From the NCBI RefSeq assembly GCF_030295995.1, contig NZ_AP027365.1, positions 1,054,001 to 1,118,000 of the forward strand: a DNA stretch of 64,000 bases. The letters are read 5' to 3'. Positions 1-12,231 of this stretch are shown piece by piece. The DNA comes from Thalassotalea hakodatensis. Lineage in GTDB: Bacteria; Pseudomonadota; Gammaproteobacteria; Enterobacterales; Alteromonadaceae. A program made the position numbers and the translations under genes. Under the pieces are notes generated by a model. The model saw only the letters and a program-made list of their open reading frames with translations, did no database searches and was not told where the DNA came from. Position 1 is the stretch's first letter, and every line of letters starts with the position of its first letter.

Positions 1-321
1 TAACCAGCGCTGGGCACCTTTCCCCACATGGCCAAAGGCTAACACAGCCACGAGCAGTCCTATACCTACAATATACATTGGTACAGCCCATTTTCGCCAG
101 ACTAATGGAGGGATTTGCGCGATAATAAACATGGCAACAAAGGCGATACTTAGGCGCTTTATATGCCTGATCACTGTAGCGCTATCACCACCACTTGCGC
201 TGTAAACAATAAAGCCACCTAAGATAATTAAGCACATTAACCCTAACAATAATGGCATATCTATATGTAACATTTGCCAAAACGAACGCTGTGCTTGTTG
301 ATCGTGTTTATGAGAACGCAT
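1..321 (-). CDS. rodA: Rod shape-determining protein RodA (N-terminal part, cut by window edge)
   Basis: SEDS-family peptidoglycan glycosyltransferase that works with PBP2 in the elongasome at the inner membrane. Only the first 107 codons lie in the window. The ATG is at 321 and the frame stays open to base 1. The product begins MRSHKHDQQAQRSFWQML and continues into hydrophobic stretches typical of the first RodA membrane helices (MPLLLGLMCLIILGGFIVYS, then a second helix followed by a conserved-looking GKGAQRW). It lies 27 bp downstream of mrdA on the same strand, the usual mrdA-mrdB order. The C-terminal part with the catalytic Asp is outside the window. Confidence 0.9.
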   Translation of the reverse strand, partial: MRSHKHDQQAQRSFWQMLHIDMPLLLGLMCLIILGGFIVYSASGGDSATVIRHIKRLSIAFVAMFIIAQIPPLVWRKWAVPMYIVGIGLLVAVLAFGHVGKGAQRWL

Positions 322-348
322 TAAAAGCCTCTTACTGCTAGGTAGTCG

Positions 349-2301
349 TTAATCATCATCGACACCGTAGGTATTATCATGAAGTGGATGCGGATTTTTG
401 CTCACAATCACACGATCACCGAAGTATTGATCGAGTATTTGCCTTGCTACAGGTGCAGCGTTTGTTGCTCCACCACCTTCAGCAACGTTTTCTATCGCAA
501 CGGCTACAACAATTTCAGGGTTCTCATAGGGTGCAAAAGCAATAAACATGGCATTATCACGTTGGTTTTCTTGTGTTGATTCAGCGTCGTATTTTTCGTC
601 CTGCGCTAAATTCGCGGTTTGTGCGGAACCTGTTTTACCCGCAGCATCATATTTGTGGCCGATAAAAGCTTTGTAACCTGTAGCGCCTTTATTTTGTACC
701 GTATTGTGCAAACCATCTAGCACATAGTCCCAGTTTTTATCATCTTTTAGCACGATAGGAGGTTTTTCATCTACGGGAATATTTTCAATGCGACTGGTTT
801 GTTCTGTTGCGGTAGCATCTTGAGAGTCATAGGTTGTTTTTGCTTTGACTAAATGTGGAACTTTTATTCGCCCTTTATTCGCTAAAATTGAAATAGCTTG
901 AGCAAGTTGTAATGGGGTAACTGTCCAAAAACTTTGTCCAATGCCTACTGATAACGTTTCACCGGTATACCATGGTTGATTATATCTCGCACGTTTCCAT
1001 TCTACACTGGGCATAATGGCTCTATTTTCTTCATAAATATCAATGCCAGTGTATTCGCCAAAGCCGAACTTTTCCATCATGCGTGCAATTTTCGTAATGC
1101 CTAATTTATAGGCTAAATCATAATAATAAACATTACAGGATTGTTCGAGTGACTTCGATAAATTGACTTTGCCGTGACCCCATTTCTTCCAATCACGTCG
1201 TTTATTTTTAACCCCTTTTAATTGGTAAAAGCCTGGGTCGTATATTTCGGTTTCAGGGGTGATCACGCCGTCTTCTAAGCCTGTTAACGCAAGTAATGGT
1301 TTTATGGTTGATGCTGGTGGATAACCTTGTACTGTACGATTTATTAAGGGCCGATCTTTTGAACTTAATAGTTTGCCGTAATTTTTAGTGCTGATACCAT
1401 GAACAAATAAATTCCCGTTGTAACTCGGGTTGGAATACATAGCTAACACACCACCATCACGTGGGTCGATAGCAACGATTGCCCCTCGTTTTCCAGATAA
1501 TGCGCGTTTGGCAATCATTTGCAATTCGATATCGAGGGTTAACGTTAAGTCTTTTCCTGGCACAGGGGGGGTGAAATTCAGGGTACGTATAATTCGGCCT
1601 TGATTATTAATTTCTACCTCTTGATGACCCACTTCACCATGTAACTCATCTTGATAAAATTTTTCTAACCCGAGCTTGCCAATATTGCGTGTGGCTTTGT
1701 AATTTTCTTCTTTACCTTGTTCCTCTAGCTTAATAGCATCTCGACGATTAATTCGCGCAACGTAACCTAATGAATGTGTTGTTAAATCAGCAAACGGGTA
1801 ATAGCGCTTTAACCGTGCTTCTATGAAAACACCTGGAAATTTATGTTGATTCACAGAAAATAAAGCAACTTGTTGATCACTTAAACGCGATAATAGCTCT
1901 ATCGGCTTAAATCGGCGTTTACTGCGTAGAGATTTAAAAAGCTTTTCTTGTTTTTCGGCTGAAATGCCTAATAATTGACTGACTTCGGTTACGGTTTTTT
2001 TGAGATCTTTTATTTGCTCGGGAATCAACTCAATACTATAAACAGGTTTATTTTCGGCAAGTAACACGCCATTTCTATCGTAAATTAAGCCACGGTTTGG
2101 TGCCACGGGTAATAGCTTTATACGATTAGAGTTTGAACGTGTTTGGTAATTTTCAAAGGAGCTTATTTGCAAGTTGTACGCTTTACTAAATAACACCAAC
2201 AACATGATAGCCACACCTAATAATGCGATGAAGGAACGTCGCGCAAATAAATTTGCTTCTGCAGTGTGGTTTCTAATGGCGACCCTAGGCTGCTTAACCA
2301 T
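349..2301 (-). CDS. mrdA: Penicillin-binding protein 2 (peptidoglycan transpeptidase)
   Basis: Class B PBP that cross-links peptidoglycan during lateral wall growth, partner of RodA. It has 650 residues, normal for the family (E. coli about 630). A cytoplasmic tail is followed by one membrane anchor at about residues 24-44 (RSFIALLGVAIMLLVLFSKA), a PBP dimerisation domain from about 60, and a transpeptidase domain. The catalytic SxxK is STIK with Ser at residue 331. The SxN motif is SCN and the KTG motif is KTGSAQT. The gene sits between rlmH (2 bp upstream) and rodA in the minus-strand block that starts at leuS. Confidence 0.97.
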   Translation of the reverse strand: MVKQPRVAIRNHTAEANLFARRSFIALLGVAIMLLVLFSKAYNLQISSFENYQTRSNSNRIKLLPVAPNRGLIYDRNGVLLAENKPVYSIELIPEQIKDLKKTVTEVSQLLGISAEKQEKLFKSLRSKRRFKPIELLSRLSDQQVALFSVNQHKFPGVFIEARLKRYYPFADLTTHSLGYVARINRRDAIKLEEQGKEENYKATRNIGKLGLEKFYQDELHGEVGHQEVEINNQGRIIRTLNFTPPVPGKDLTLTLDIELQMIAKRALSGKRGAIVAIDPRDGGVLAMYSNPSYNGNLFVHGISTKNYGKLLSSKDRPLINRTVQGYPPASTIKPLLALTGLEDGVITPETEIYDPGFYQLKGVKNKRRDWKKWGHGKVNLSKSLEQSCNVYYYDLAYKLGITKIARMMEKFGFGEYTGIDIYEENRAIMPSVEWKRARYNQPWYTGETLSVGIGQSFWTVTPLQLAQAISILANKGRIKVPHLVKAKTTYDSQDATATEQTSRIENIPVDEKPPIVLKDDKNWDYVLDGLHNTVQNKGATGYKAFIGHKYDAAGKTGSAQTANLAQDEKYDAESTQENQRDNAMFIAFAPYENPEIVVAVAIENVAEGGGATNAAPVARQILDQYFGDRVIVSKNPHPLHDNTYGVDDD

Positions 2302-2303
2302 TG

Positions 2304-2774
2304 CTACTCTCTATGGTAAGGATGGTTGTTGTTAATGCTCCAAGCTCTGTATAAGCTTTCAGCTATTAATACGCGGACCATAGGGTGTGGCAAAGTTAAT
2401 GGTGACAGTGACCACTTTTGTTCTGAAGCTTGAATACAAGCTGGCGCTAGCCCCTCAGGCCCCCCAACAAGCAGTGCAACATCACGGCCATCTAGCTGCC
2501 ACTTTTCTAAATGCTGTGCGAGTTGTGGCGTTGTCAACGGCTTACCCGTTACTTCTAAGGTCACGATCTTACTACCTTTAGGGATGGCCGCTAGCATTTG
2601 CTGACCTTCTTTTTCAAGGATCCTCGCAATATCGGCGTTTTTACCGCGTTTTCCCGGTGTTATTTCTACCAGTTCAAAGGATAAGTCACGAGGAAATCGC
2701 CTTTGGTATTCAGCAAAACCTTGGGTAACCCAAGCTGGCATTTTATTACCAACAGCAAACAGCGTTATGCGCAT
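2304..2774 (-). CDS. rlmH: 23S rRNA pseudouridine-1915 N3-methyltransferase RlmH
   Basis: SPOUT-class methyltransferase that modifies the pseudouridine at 23S position 1915 (E. coli numbering) in helix 69 of the assembled ribosome. The 156-residue product matches the very constant family length. It starts [16 protein letters not shown] and carries the SPOUT knot motifs LLVGGPEGL near residue 103 and [17 protein letters not shown] near 128, ending in NNHPYHRE, the usual C-terminus. It lies 6 bp downstream of rsfS and 2 bp upstream of mrdA, the conserved rsfS-rlmH-mrdA-rodA order. Confidence 0.97.
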   Translation of the reverse strand: MRITLFAVGNKMPAWVTQGFAEYQRRFPRDLSFELVEITPGKRGKNADIARILEKEGQQMLAAIPKGSKIVTLEVTGKPLTTPQLAQHLEKWQLDGRDVALLVGGPEGLAPACIQASEQKWSLSPLTLPHPMVRVLIAESLYRAWSINNNHPYHRE

Positions 2775-2780
2775 AAATAA

Positions 2781-3101
2781 TTAGGCTTCCCAAAGCTGTT
2801 CTAGTTGATAAGTGTCTCGCGTTTCATCCGTCATGATGTGAACAATAACATCACCTAAATCAACTAAACACCATTCACCAGTATCATTTCCTTCGATGCC
2901 TAAAGGCTCAATGGATTCTGCACGACACTCCATAATAACGTGCTGGGCGATTGATTTTACGTGTCGAGTAGAGTTACCCGAGGCGATAATCATATAATCG
3001 GCGAAGTCTGATTTTTGGCTAATGTTAATTGACGTGATATCTCTACCTTTTAAATCATCAATTTTATCTACAATAAATGTGGCAATTGCGTCTATCTGCA
3101 A
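2781..3101 (-). CDS. rsfS: Ribosomal silencing factor RsfS
   Basis: Binds uL14 on the 50S subunit and blocks 30S joining when nutrients are short. The 106-residue Iojap/RsfS-fold protein has the usual motifs: DLKGRDITSINI near residue 17, DYMIIASGNSTRHVKSIA near 35, and GEWCLVDLGDVIVHIM near 76. Full length for the family. It follows nadD after a 77-bp gap, so it may have some independent transcription, and is nearly fused to rlmH downstream. Confidence 0.96.
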   Translation of the reverse strand: MQIDAIATFIVDKIDDLKGRDITSINISQKSDFADYMIIASGNSTRHVKSIAQHVIMECRAESIEPLGIEGNDTGEWCLVDLGDVIVHIMTDETRDTYQLEQLWEA

Positions 3102-3178
3102 CGTTTCGTCTCTTTAGTAGTGAAATATATCTGAATAATAGCACTAATCTAACACTAGGTTAATAGGTGAAAAGCGGC

Positions 3179-3841
3179 TTAACGATACAAATTGTGTTGG
3201 AAAATATAGTTGGCAACTTCTTTAGGCATATCATTTTGATTAATTTCGCCGTCACGAATTGAATGTCGAATGTTAGTGGAAGAAATATCAAACGATTTTT
3301 GTTGTACAAAGCCAATTAAACCTGCGTGAGTCGTTGTGAGCCTTAGGTGGTTATGGGTAAAAAACGGACGGAGTAGTTTTAGGTTTTCCTTACTTAAAGT
3401 ATCTCGTTGATACCCCGGCCTAACGGTAACAATTAAGTGACAATATTTTAAAATGTCCCGCCATTGAAACCATGAGGTAAATGTAAGCAATGAATCCATG
3501 CCAATAATAAAGAAAAGTTGCCAATTGGGCTGTTGTTGGCTTATTTCTTTGAGGGTTTCAACTGTGTACGAAGGGGTATCACGTAAAAGCTCTCTTGCAT
3601 CTAACTGACATTTTTTATGGGTTTTGCTTGCTAACGCGACCATGTTTTTTCGGTGTTCTGCGCTGGCAACGGTGGTATTTTTATGCGGCGGAATATGCGC
3701 GGGTAAAAGTAATAACTGATCCAGGGCTAATGTATCGATACAAGCGATAGCGGGATATAAATGACCGTTATGGATTGGATCAAACGTGCCACCTAGAATA
3801 CCAATTCGTTGTTTGGTTAAATTATGCGTCGCCATACTCAT
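3179..3841 (-). CDS. nadD: Nicotinate-mononucleotide adenylyltransferase NadD
   Basis: Adenylates nicotinate mononucleotide to deamido-NAD in NAD synthesis. The nucleotidyltransferase signature GGTFDPIHNGH lies near residue 17. The substrate-binding segment PAHIPPHK is near 47, and the ISSTNIR motif lies near the C-terminus. 220 residues, normal. A second in-frame ATG two codons in (MATHN) is an equally possible start. The 5' end overlaps the 3' end of holA by 20 bp, so translation is likely coupled, as in other gammaproteobacteria. Confidence 0.96.
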   Translation of the reverse strand: MSMATHNLTKQRIGILGGTFDPIHNGHLYPAIACIDTLALDQLLLLPAHIPPHKNTTVASAEHRKNMVALASKTHKKCQLDARELLRDTPSYTVETLKEISQQQPNWQLFFIIGMDSLLTFTSWFQWRDILKYCHLIVTVRPGYQRDTLSKENLKLLRPFFTHNHLRLTTTHAGLIGFVQQKSFDISSTNIRHSIRDGEINQNDMPKEVANYIFQHNLYR

Positions 3842-4871
3842 AATTCAATGACAAGCCTTTCGTTGTTTCACCGTAGTATAATGTAGTAATTACATCTGCT
3901 AAGAGAATAAATACATTGAAATCACTAGTTGTTTTCATGGTTAGATCAACCTCTGCTACCCTTGCTAATGCAATGGCTAAGTGTTGTGATGTCATGGTGT
4001 TTAAGGCTTTTTGATAAAGTGGTTTTCGTTTATCCCAAATGCGATATTCTTTGAAGATAGTTTGAATGTCTTGTCCAGAAGCAATTTGCTCTTGCATATG
4101 GTTTAATTGTTTAATTTCTTTATGGATAAACCATAATAGCTGGCCAGCAGACGTACCATCATGCTGCAATTGGTCGAGTATATTTATACATTTTGATACA
4201 TCTCCTATCAGCATGGCATCTATGAGTTGAAACGGGTTGAATTTCGCTTGTTTTATCAACAACTGTTCTGCTTGCTCAGTGGTAATTAACTGTTGTCCAA
4301 ATAAAATAGCAAGCTTTTGCAGTTCTTGATCAAGCGCATGTAAATTGCCCTCGAACAGTTCAGCCAGTAATAGCATAACATCAGGTAGCATATTAACTTG
4401 ATATAACCGTGCTTGTTTTTGCACCCACTGTTGTAGGTGTTTTCCTTCAATATCATACAAGGGAAGAAAACAGCCGTTTGATTCTAATGCTTTAACCCAT
4501 TTACGCTTTTGTGTTGGGGCATCAAGTTTGTTGCCATGTATTAATAATAAAACATCGGGCACCAGCTGTTGAGCAATGTCAGTGAGCACCTTACTACCAG
4601 TGTCACCAATTTTGTTTGTCAGTAATTCAAGTTCGATTATTCGTAAGCTGGCGAATAAACTCATGGCTTGATACTCTTGAACTAACTGCGACCAATCAAA
4701 TTTATCATCAACGGTAAACTGAATTATTTCATCGAAGCCTTGCTGTTTATAGTGTTGCTTTATCGTTGAAATACTGTTCGACTTTTGCCATGGTTCATCA
4801 CCAAAAATCAGCCATACAGGTACAGCAGGTTTGTTGAGAGTCGCTGTCAGTTGATTATGATAAATTCTCAC
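3822..4871 (-). CDS. holA: DNA polymerase III delta subunit HolA
   Basis: Clamp-loader subunit that opens the beta sliding clamp. The 349-residue protein shows the delta N-terminal pattern: MRIYHNQLTATLNK, then VWLIFGDEPWQKSNSISTIK near residue 19, which is the degenerate nucleotide-binding region. A helical C-terminal collar domain follows (KFNPFQLIDAMLIGD near 209). Length fits the family. It is 19 bp downstream of lptE and overlaps nadD, in the conserved leuS-lptE-holA-nadD order. Confidence 0.95.
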   Translation of the reverse strand: MRIYHNQLTATLNKPAVPVWLIFGDEPWQKSNSISTIKQHYKQQGFDEIIQFTVDDKFDWSQLVQEYQAMSLFASLRIIELELLTNKIGDTGSKVLTDIAQQLVPDVLLLIHGNKLDAPTQKRKWVKALESNGCFLPLYDIEGKHLQQWVQKQARLYQVNMLPDVMLLLAELFEGNLHALDQELQKLAILFGQQLITTEQAEQLLIKQAKFNPFQLIDAMLIGDVSKCINILDQLQHDGTSAGQLLWFIHKEIKQLNHMQEQIASGQDIQTIFKEYRIWDKRKPLYQKALNTMTSQHLAIALARVAEVDLTMKTTSDFNVFILLADVITTLYYGETTKGLSLNYEYGDA

Positions 4872-4890
4872 GTGATTAATTGCTTCTTAT

Positions 4891-5402
4891 TTAGCGTTGT
4901 ATACTAGCCATGTTACGTAATATTTTGTCTGCTGCTTCAATACGCATTTCTTTCAACATCATGGATAATTCACGACTTTTTGCTAGCGCGATATCTGGGT
5001 CGTCTTGGTAGTCTCGATTTAATTCGAAACGAAAATCAAGGGGGTCTTGTTCTTTAAATCGTAATTGATATTTTACGGTATATATCAGTTCGTATTCTGC
5101 AACTTGTCCGTTGGGAAATACTGATAATGTTCTTCGATCTAATGTGTCTTTTAAAATACGTAACTCAGGTAATGTATTGTCAAACTGTTTAGCTACGATC
5201 ACTTGGTTGCGCTGTAAATGTTGAATCGTGAGACGAGTAAGTTCACCGTATCTGTCTACCGAACTTACATGTAAATGTTGTAGTTCGGGGTCAAGTAAAT
5301 AATTTCCTCGCAATTGAAAGCCGCAGGCAGTCAGCATGAAGGTGAACAGCATAATGCTGAACACCTTTATGTTAACGGGTAAGTTACTACTTACTACACT
5401 CA

Positions 5403-5403
<1 letters not shown>
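4891..5403 (-). CDS. lptE: LPS-assembly lipoprotein LptE
   Basis: Outer-membrane lipoprotein that plugs the LptD barrel and helps insert lipopolysaccharide. A signal peptide ends in the lipobox LTAC with the lipidated Cys at residue 27, followed by GFQLRGNY, the characteristic start of mature LptE. 170 residues, normal. Its ATG shares one base with the leuS stop codon (TAATG at 5401-5405), so translation is almost certainly coupled to leuS. Confidence 0.94.
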
Positions 5404-8279
<2,876 letters not shown>

Positions 8280-8759
8280 ATGAAAAAAGATAGATTTTCT
8301 GACTTTTATCAAGATATGTCTGATTGGATCACAGATGTCAAAAAACATGAAGTCACCCAAATTGTTGAATTGGTAGAGCAAGCAAAATCAATTCTGTTGG
8401 CCATGGAACAATTGCCGGAAGATCGTGTTAAACAATTTGTCGCAAATTTTAAATATGATCTACAGGAGTTTTATGCCCAGAACCAAAAAGAGGCGAAGCA
8501 TTCGATTTATTTATCATTAATGAAGGAATCTTTTTGGGCGAATATGGCAAATATTACCGATAAATCACAAGTTGAATGGGCCGAAATTCCTGATGATTTT
8601 CAACATGACGGTGTATATCAAGAAGGTGATGTTATTGGCTTTGGAATGCTTGAATGTCAACAATGCCATAAGGCGACTGCTGTTACGCATATGACCGAAG
8701 TAAAAAAATGCATCTATTGTGGGCATGATCATTTTATTAGAAAAAGTTTAACGCCATAG
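8280..8759 (+). CDS. YbeL-like zinc-ribbon protein (DUF1451 family)
   Basis: 159 residues. The N-terminal two thirds is charged and helical with no recognisable catalytic motif. The C-terminus carries a zinc-ribbon made of two CxxC knuckles: CQQC in GMLECQQCHKA and CIYC in VKKCIYCGHDHFIRK. The pattern fits the DUF1451/YbeL family, whose biochemical role is not established. The E. coli homologue also lies close to leuS, which supports the assignment. ATG at 8280 is preceded by GGAAG with 5-nt spacing; an upstream in-frame TTG lacks a Shine-Dalgarno sequence. Confidence 0.8.
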   Translation: MKKDRFSDFYQDMSDWITDVKKHEVTQIVELVEQAKSILLAMEQLPEDRVKQFVANFKYDLQEFYAQNQKEAKHSIYLSLMKESFWANMANITDKSQVEWAEIPDDFQHDGVYQEGDVIGFGMLECQQCHKATAVTHMTEVKKCIYCGHDHFIRKSLTP

Positions 8760-8805
8760 TAGAGGTATTTTTTTGCGACTTTGCCTTAGTTCAGAGTACA
8801 CTATG

Positions 8806-8826
8806 CCTTGATAAATGTTATCAAGG
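8806..8826. promoter_or_regulatory. Perfect 9-bp inverted repeat upstream of the Lon-like gene
   Basis: CCTTGATAA (8806-8814) and TTATCAAGG (8818-8826) are exact complements around a 3-nt ATG loop. No run of T follows on the plus strand, so it is a weak candidate for a terminator of the upstream gene. It may be an operator or a leader hairpin for the protease gene that starts at 8904. Confidence 0.45.
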
Positions 8827-8903
8827 ATGGTTTACCTTGCCATGTATAAATGAATACCATCCGCCCGTAAACTATTTACTTTCTGTACTCAGGTATCATC
8901 AAT

Positions 8904-11297
8904 ATGACCGTAAGCCTTAGCCAATATCGATTGGCGCCGGAAAAATTAACTGCAAAGTTAGATGCATCGCTTTTCAAAAACATCGCACAAGACTCTTCTC
9001 AATCATCGATATTTCTTGGTCATCAACGAGCAAAAGAAGCGTTAGCATTTGGCTTATCTATGCAAACGCGAGGGTTTAATGTCTTTGCGATGGGCGAGCA
9101 TGGCACGGGTCGACAAACATTAGTGAAACAAATGCTCACCAAGCTTGCTAGCGAGCAAGAAACACCTGATGAATGGTGTTATATCAATAACTTTGATGAT
9201 GTACATGCGCCTTATAAACTTTACGTAAGCCCCGGTGATGGCAAGCAATTATTAGCTCGAATGAACACATTCATTGATGAATTACTAGATCTGTTTCCCG
9301 AAATCTTTGATAACCCAAGCTATCAACGACAAAAAGCAGCAATTGATCGCGAGTTTAATCGAAAATATGATCAGGCTATTGCCCATGTTGAAGCGTTGGC
9401 TTTAGAAAACGAAGTGGTTGTTTATGAAGAAGCAGGTGAAATTGCCTTTGCGCCATTAAATGACGGTAAACCATTAAACGATCAAGAGTTTGCTAAATTA
9501 GATGAAGCCAAGCGCAATGCGTTTTATGACGTGCTTGAGAAATTAGAAAACATTCTTTCTGAACAATTAATTGAACTTCCACAATGGAAACGCATTTCGT
9601 CAGATAAATTGCGCAAATTAAAGCAAGAAACGGCAGAGCAAAGTATTCGTCCATTTTTGCAAGAATTAGAAGATGAGTTTGCTAATAATGACGGGGTATT
9701 AAAGTACTTATCAAGTGTTAAACATCACGTGGTTGATGTTGTGCTAGAGTTGTTAGTCGTTGAAAACGAAGAACAACAACCAAACGATAAAGATACACGT
9801 AAATTAATGGTTGAGCGCTTTTTGCCTAACTTGTTAGTTGCGCGTGATGAACATGAGGGGGCGCCTGTTGTATATGAGCAAAACCCTACTTTCCAGCGCT
9901 TATTTGGTCATGTTGATTTTGCTAGCTTTCAAGGGAGTACTTATACCAGTTATCGGCTAATTCGCCCTGGAGCTTTACACCGTGCGAATGGTGGTTACTT
10001 ATTACTTGAAGCTGAGAAGTTGTTAAATCAGCCTTTAGTTTGGGCAAAATTAAAACTCGCGTTAAAAACCCAAGAAATTACCATTGAAAATCCATATTCT
10101 GAATTTGCTCAACCTGGCGCTTTTAGTCTTCAACCAGAAAAAATACCGTTGCAAGTAAAAGTGGTGCTATTAGGTGACCCAGATATTTATTATATGCTAC
10201 AAGATTACGATCAAGAATTTACTGAACTTTTTCGTGTGCTTGCGGATTTTGATCGTTATTTAGATACCAGTAATGAGCGTTTATTAGAGTATGCACAACT
10301 CATACGACAACGAGCTTACCAACAAAAATATCCTGAACTTAGTGACTGTGCAGTGTTGGAGCTGATTCGTTATGCATTAAGACGCGCAGAACATCAGCAT
10401 AAAATTTCCGCAAATATCGTGCAAGTGAATGACTTACTTGATGAGGCTGCTTACCTTTGGCGCAAGGAAGAGTTAACTACACCTTTAACCGCTGAACATG
10501 TGTTGCAAGCCATGAAAGCGAAAGAGAAGCGAACAGGGCGTATTAGTGAAGCTTGGCTAGATGAAATTAAAGAAGAACAAGTATTAATCAGTACATCCGG
10601 GCAACAGGTAGGTAAAGTTAATGGTTTAACGGTGCTTGAAATTGGCGATAGTGTGTTTGGTACTCCTGCTAGGATCACAGCAACCGTCTATGCAGGTAGT
10701 CATGGCATTACAGATATTGAACGAGAAGTAGACCTTGGCAAATCTATACATTCGAAAGGCGTTTTATTACTTAGTGGCTATATTGGCCACAAATATGGGC
10801 GTGAGCTGCCGGTGTCAATTTCAGCCAATATTGCGATAGAACAATCTTATGGGCACATTGATGGTGATAGCGCTTCAATGGCTGAATTATGTGCGTTAAT
10901 TTCTGCTATAGCGCAATTGCCTATAGAGCAAGCTATTGCGATAACAGGTTCTATGAATCAACACGGAGAGGTTCAATCGATTGGTGGCGTGAATGAAAAA
11001 ATAGAAGGGTTTTATCGCCTTTGTAAAGATAAAGGCTTAACGGGTCAGCAAGGGGTAATTATTCCAAAAACGAACATGACAAACTTAATGTTAGCTCCTG
11101 AAGTGATTGCCGCGGTTAAAGCTAAGAAATTTCATATTTATGCGGTTGATAATGTAGATCAATCAATGGAAATATTAATGGGTCAAACCGCTGGAGAAAT
11201 TAACAGTGTGGGGCGCTATCCAAGAAAATCAATTCATGCGCAAGTATTAGCCAAGTTAGGTCAGTTAACTGAGTTGATAAACGGCGCAGAAGAATAG
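8904..11297 (+). CDS. Lon-type ATP-dependent protease (LonB/YcbZ-like)
   Basis: 797 residues. The N-terminal half is an AAA-like module: a P-loop GEHGTGRQT near residue 70, in which the usual Lys of Walker A is Arg, and a hydrophobic Walker B-like segment GGYLLLEAEKLL near 363. A helical insertion lies between them. The C-terminal half is a Lon S16 protease domain. The catalytic Ser is Ser656 in DGDSAS and the Lys is Lys699 in GVNEKIEG. The 43-residue separation equals that of E. coli Lon (679/722). This family is separate from the housekeeping Lon; E. coli YcbZ is a shorter relative. Substrates are unknown. It is monocistronic, with a hairpin after it. Confidence 0.88.
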   Translation: MTVSLSQYRLAPEKLTAKLDASLFKNIAQDSSQSSIFLGHQRAKEALAFGLSMQTRGFNVFAMGEHGTGRQTLVKQMLTKLASEQETPDEWCYINNFDDVHAPYKLYVSPGDGKQLLARMNTFIDELLDLFPEIFDNPSYQRQKAAIDREFNRKYDQAIAHVEALALENEVVVYEEAGEIAFAPLNDGKPLNDQEFAKLDEAKRNAFYDVLEKLENILSEQLIELPQWKRISSDKLRKLKQETAEQSIRPFLQELEDEFANNDGVLKYLSSVKHHVVDVVLELLVVENEEQQPNDKDTRKLMVERFLPNLLVARDEHEGAPVVYEQNPTFQRLFGHVDFASFQGSTYTSYRLIRPGALHRANGGYLLLEAEKLLNQPLVWAKLKLALKTQEITIENPYSEFAQPGAFSLQPEKIPLQVKVVLLGDPDIYYMLQDYDQEFTELFRVLADFDRYLDTSNERLLEYAQLIRQRAYQQKYPELSDCAVLELIRYALRRAEHQHKISANIVQVNDLLDEAAYLWRKEELTTPLTAEHVLQAMKAKEKRTGRISEAWLDEIKEEQVLISTSGQQVGKVNGLTVLEIGDSVFGTPARITATVYAGSHGITDIEREVDLGKSIHSKGVLLLSGYIGHKYGRELPVSISANIAIEQSYGHIDGDSASMAELCALISAIAQLPIEQAIAITGSMNQHGEVQSIGGVNEKIEGFYRLCKDKGLTGQQGVIIPKTNMTNLMLAPEVIAAVKAKKFHIYAVDNVDQSMEILMGQTAGEINSVGRYPRKSIHAQVLAKLGQLTELINGAEE

Positions 11298-11316
11298 AAG
11301 AAAAGTTATATTAAGT

Positions 11317-11350
11317 CTACCAATAGTAATCAAAATGGTATCATTGGTAG
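11317..11350 (+). terminator. Weak hairpin downstream of the Lon-like gene
   Basis: CTACCAAT (11317-11324) and ATTGGTAG (11343-11350) form an 8-bp stem with an 18-nt loop, 20 bp after the stop codon. There is no real T tract, so termination here is only inferred. Confidence 0.35.
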
Positions 11351-11511
11351 AAGTCTTTAAAATAAATAGAACGACAGGTTATTATAAGTGTATTAGCTCA
11401 TATCTGATCTTACAGTGTTGATGAAAATAGGTTCATGTCTCATCTGACAGACAGCTATGAGCGATCAAGAGACGGTCGCCACATTATATAATAACCGTCG
11501 GCCAACGTATT

Positions 11512-12219
11512 TTAAGCTACCACAATATTTCTACGCTTTTGGGCTGTTGGACTGATTTTTACCCATTTGAATAAAAACATAATAATGACTTTAGTAATAC
11601 CACTGGTAATCGCCAACACTAGCAATGGCCATCCTATGCTTAGCCCCATACTTAAAGCAAAAGCTATAGTCGAAATATCCATCATAAAGATGAATTGACT
11701 CATCTTTAAATCGACAGCACCTGTACTACCTGAATTAATAATTAGCTTAATTTGGTGGTAATAACCTTGAGCTATCAAGATTGTTACTAAAACAATTGTC
11801 GTTGTAGAAATATATTTTCCTTGATCGATTATTGTTTCACCCATAAATAATCCTGAGATAGCAATTAGCAAAGTTGCACAGGCTAAGCTAAAGGTGCTCT
11901 TAGCGTGTTTAGATTTTCGGTCTTGCCAAATTTCAAACAAAATAAACGCTACTAATACCGAAGCAAGTAATCTCGGCCAGACTATATAGTGATTAAACGG
12001 TTCTATTGAATATCCGTATATAAAGAACGACAAATATGCCAAGTAGCTAACTGTAAATTGGTTTAATGATAAAAGTGCAGTTGGCCTTTCGCTTTTAATA
12101 CCAGACTCTTTTCTCTTCCATATCGTTCTCAATTGAGAAAACACGCCATACAAACTAACAATAATAAAAATCGTATTGATCGTTCCGAAAATATTATATG
12201 AATCCAAATTAATCTTCAC
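11512..12219 (-). CDS. Seven-helix SWEET/PQ-loop-like membrane protein
   Basis: 235 residues with about seven hydrophobic helices arranged 3+1+3, the topology of SWEET and PQ-loop transporters. Two related segments follow helices 1 and 5: VFSQLRTIWKRKESG (about 26-40) and YYHQIKLIINSGSTG (about 152-166). Each is a hydrophobic helix, a Gln, a basic stretch, then S/E-G, which resembles the degenerate PQ-loop motif. Substrate and role are unknown. It is an orphan gene between the protease and nuo, and its upstream region holds two ATTGTCGACAAT palindromes. Family assignment is by motif reading only; an unrelated 7-TM protein cannot be excluded. Confidence 0.6.
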   Translation of the reverse strand: MKINLDSYNIFGTINTIFIIVSLYGVFSQLRTIWKRKESGIKSERPTALLSLNQFTVSYLAYLSFFIYGYSIEPFNHYIVWPRLLASVLVAFILFEIWQDRKSKHAKSTFSLACATLLIAISGLFMGETIIDQGKYISTTTIVLVTILIAQGYYHQIKLIINSGSTGAVDLKMSQFIFMMDISTIAFALSMGLSIGWPLLVLAITSGITKVIIMFLFKWVKISPTAQKRRNIVVA

Positions 12220-12231
12220 CTATTTTATCGC

